A stretch of 64,000 nucleotides of DNA from Burkholderiales bacterium PBB6 (GTDB taxonomy: Bacteria; Pseudomonadota; Gammaproteobacteria; Burkholderiales; Burkholderiaceae_C), in the NCBI GenBank assembly GCA_002255925.1, contig NKIH01000007.1:124001-188000 (forward strand), read 5' to 3'. Positions 63,520 through 64,000 of this stretch are shown here, in pieces. A program made the position numbers and the translations under genes. The notes under the pieces are model-generated. The model was given only the letters and a program-made list of their open reading frames with translations, searched no databases and was not told the origin of the DNA. Positions within the stretch are counted from its first letter, which is position 1, and every line of letters begins with the position of its first letter.

Positions 63520-64000
63520 TTACCTGGACCACCGCTGCATCAGCAACGCCAGCCAACTTGCCTTCAGGCCCAACACGAGCGAGACCAGCAAAGCAGTCCA
63601 GCTCAGATCGGGCACCAGCTTCGGGGCCAGCGCGAGCATGGCCACCGAAAGCGCAATTTTTCCAAACTCCCACAACATGAAACTGACGACGTAGGCGCCA
63701 GCCTTCATGCCGGGAGCTTGTCGGCCTACACCCCGTGCCATCAAGGCGCTGGGAAAGACCACGGTGGCAGCGCCATACAACGCTGACCACACAAACCCCT
63801 GTCCTTCGGTGAGCAGCCACGTCAAGGCAACCACCACCGCGCCGATTGCGGCCTGAACCGCAACCACCCGCCATGGCGACATCGGCGGATGCTTCGACAC
63901 CAATGCCTGCACCTCTTCGCGGGTCAGGGCCTTGATGTCTTCTTCTGCAGCCTCATCTGAAGTGTCATCCCAGGCAGACGGGCGTGTTTCGCGTCGGTCT
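63520..64000 (-). CDS. atpI: ATP synthase protein I (5' end cut by window edge)
   Basis: The frame is open to the right edge: at least 159 residues are visible. The C-terminal part has four membrane segments (VVAVQAAIGAVVVALTWLL, GFVWSALYGAATVVFPSALM, FGKIALSVAMLAL, TALLVSLVLGLKASWLALL) as in AtpI, which helps assemble the c-ring. An acidic, hydrophilic N-terminus (DTSDEAAEEDIKALTREEV) continues beyond the window, as seen in other Burkholderiales AtpI, so internal GTG starts near 63912 are not used. It opens the operon; the promoter lies outside. Confidence 0.9.
   Translation of the reverse strand, partial: DRRETRPSAWDDTSDEAAEEDIKALTREEVQALVSKHPPMSPWRVVAVQAAIGAVVVALTWLLTEGQGFVWSALYGAATVVFPSALMARGVGRQAPGMKAGAYVVSFMLWEFGKIALSVAMLALAPKLVPDLSWTALLVSLVLGLKASWLALLMQRWSR

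Overview
The window is high-GC DNA densely packed with genes. It reads as a chromosomal segment of a betaproteobacterium of the order Burkholderiales, probably near the Rubrivivax/Roseateles/Leptothrix and Comamonadaceae lineages. Three things suggest this: the order atpIBEFHAGDC - TPM/TPM/lemA - hemE - priA - trpS, the DUF485-actP pair, and the sequence style of the proteins. No rRNA, tRNA, CRISPR array, insertion sequence or prophage was recognised. Nearly all of it looks like core or near-core chromosome. Both edges cut genes: a modular glycosyltransferase on the left and atpI on the right.

Layout, left to right. (1) 1-4741, minus: surface-polysaccharide type genes (large GT2 glycosyltransferase, uncharacterised secreted protein, hexapeptide acyltransferase). 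(2) 4966-8585: potassium uptake (kup), a BenE transporter and a small membrane protein. (3) 8749-13615: gshB, a periplasmic-sensing diguanylate cyclase and the ABC-F ATPase uup. (4) 13706-19704, plus: a light/DNA-repair cluster with a DUF2256 zinc-finger-like protein, a photolyase-family protein whose domain order appears permuted, an active/inactive pair of M16 peptidases and an iron-sulfur (6-4) photolyase. Three of its four junctions are 4-nt ATGA overlaps, and it ends at a strong bidirectional terminator. (5) 19773-24939: acetate symporter pair (DUF485-actP), rep helicase and a secreted tail-collar protein. (6) 24944-32526, minus: a branched-chain amino-acid type ABC importer (livK-livH-livMG fusion-livF), preceded by a NarL-type two-component system and a GNAT protein. 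(7) 32621-37627: cytochrome b/cytochrome c' pair, a second UvrD-family helicase, a DsbA-family protein and a VOC protein. (8) 37690-43640: a compact five-gene operon (LysE exporter, EamA exporter, Asp/Glu racemase, aminotransferase, PhzF) divergent from a MocR regulator, with repeated sites between them. (9) 43657-50381, minus: SMP-30-like protein, Orn/Lys/Arg decarboxylase, metallo-hydrolase, DUF805 protein and trpS with a C-terminal extension. (10) 50481-56484: priA, a 386-bp non-coding region with two perfect DnaA boxes, hemE, and the lemA-TPM-TPM set. (11) 56543-64000, minus: the complete F1Fo ATP synthase operon (atpI cut by the edge), ending in a textbook terminator.

The best leads for something undescribed are the permuted photolyase in its coupled cluster, the MocR-controlled racemase/aminotransferase/PhzF/exporter operon with its CAGTACAG repeats, the DnaA-box region between priA and hemE, and several inverted repeats placed like operators (22011-22036 and 29960-29973). 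All domain calls were made by reading motifs; no database search was run.
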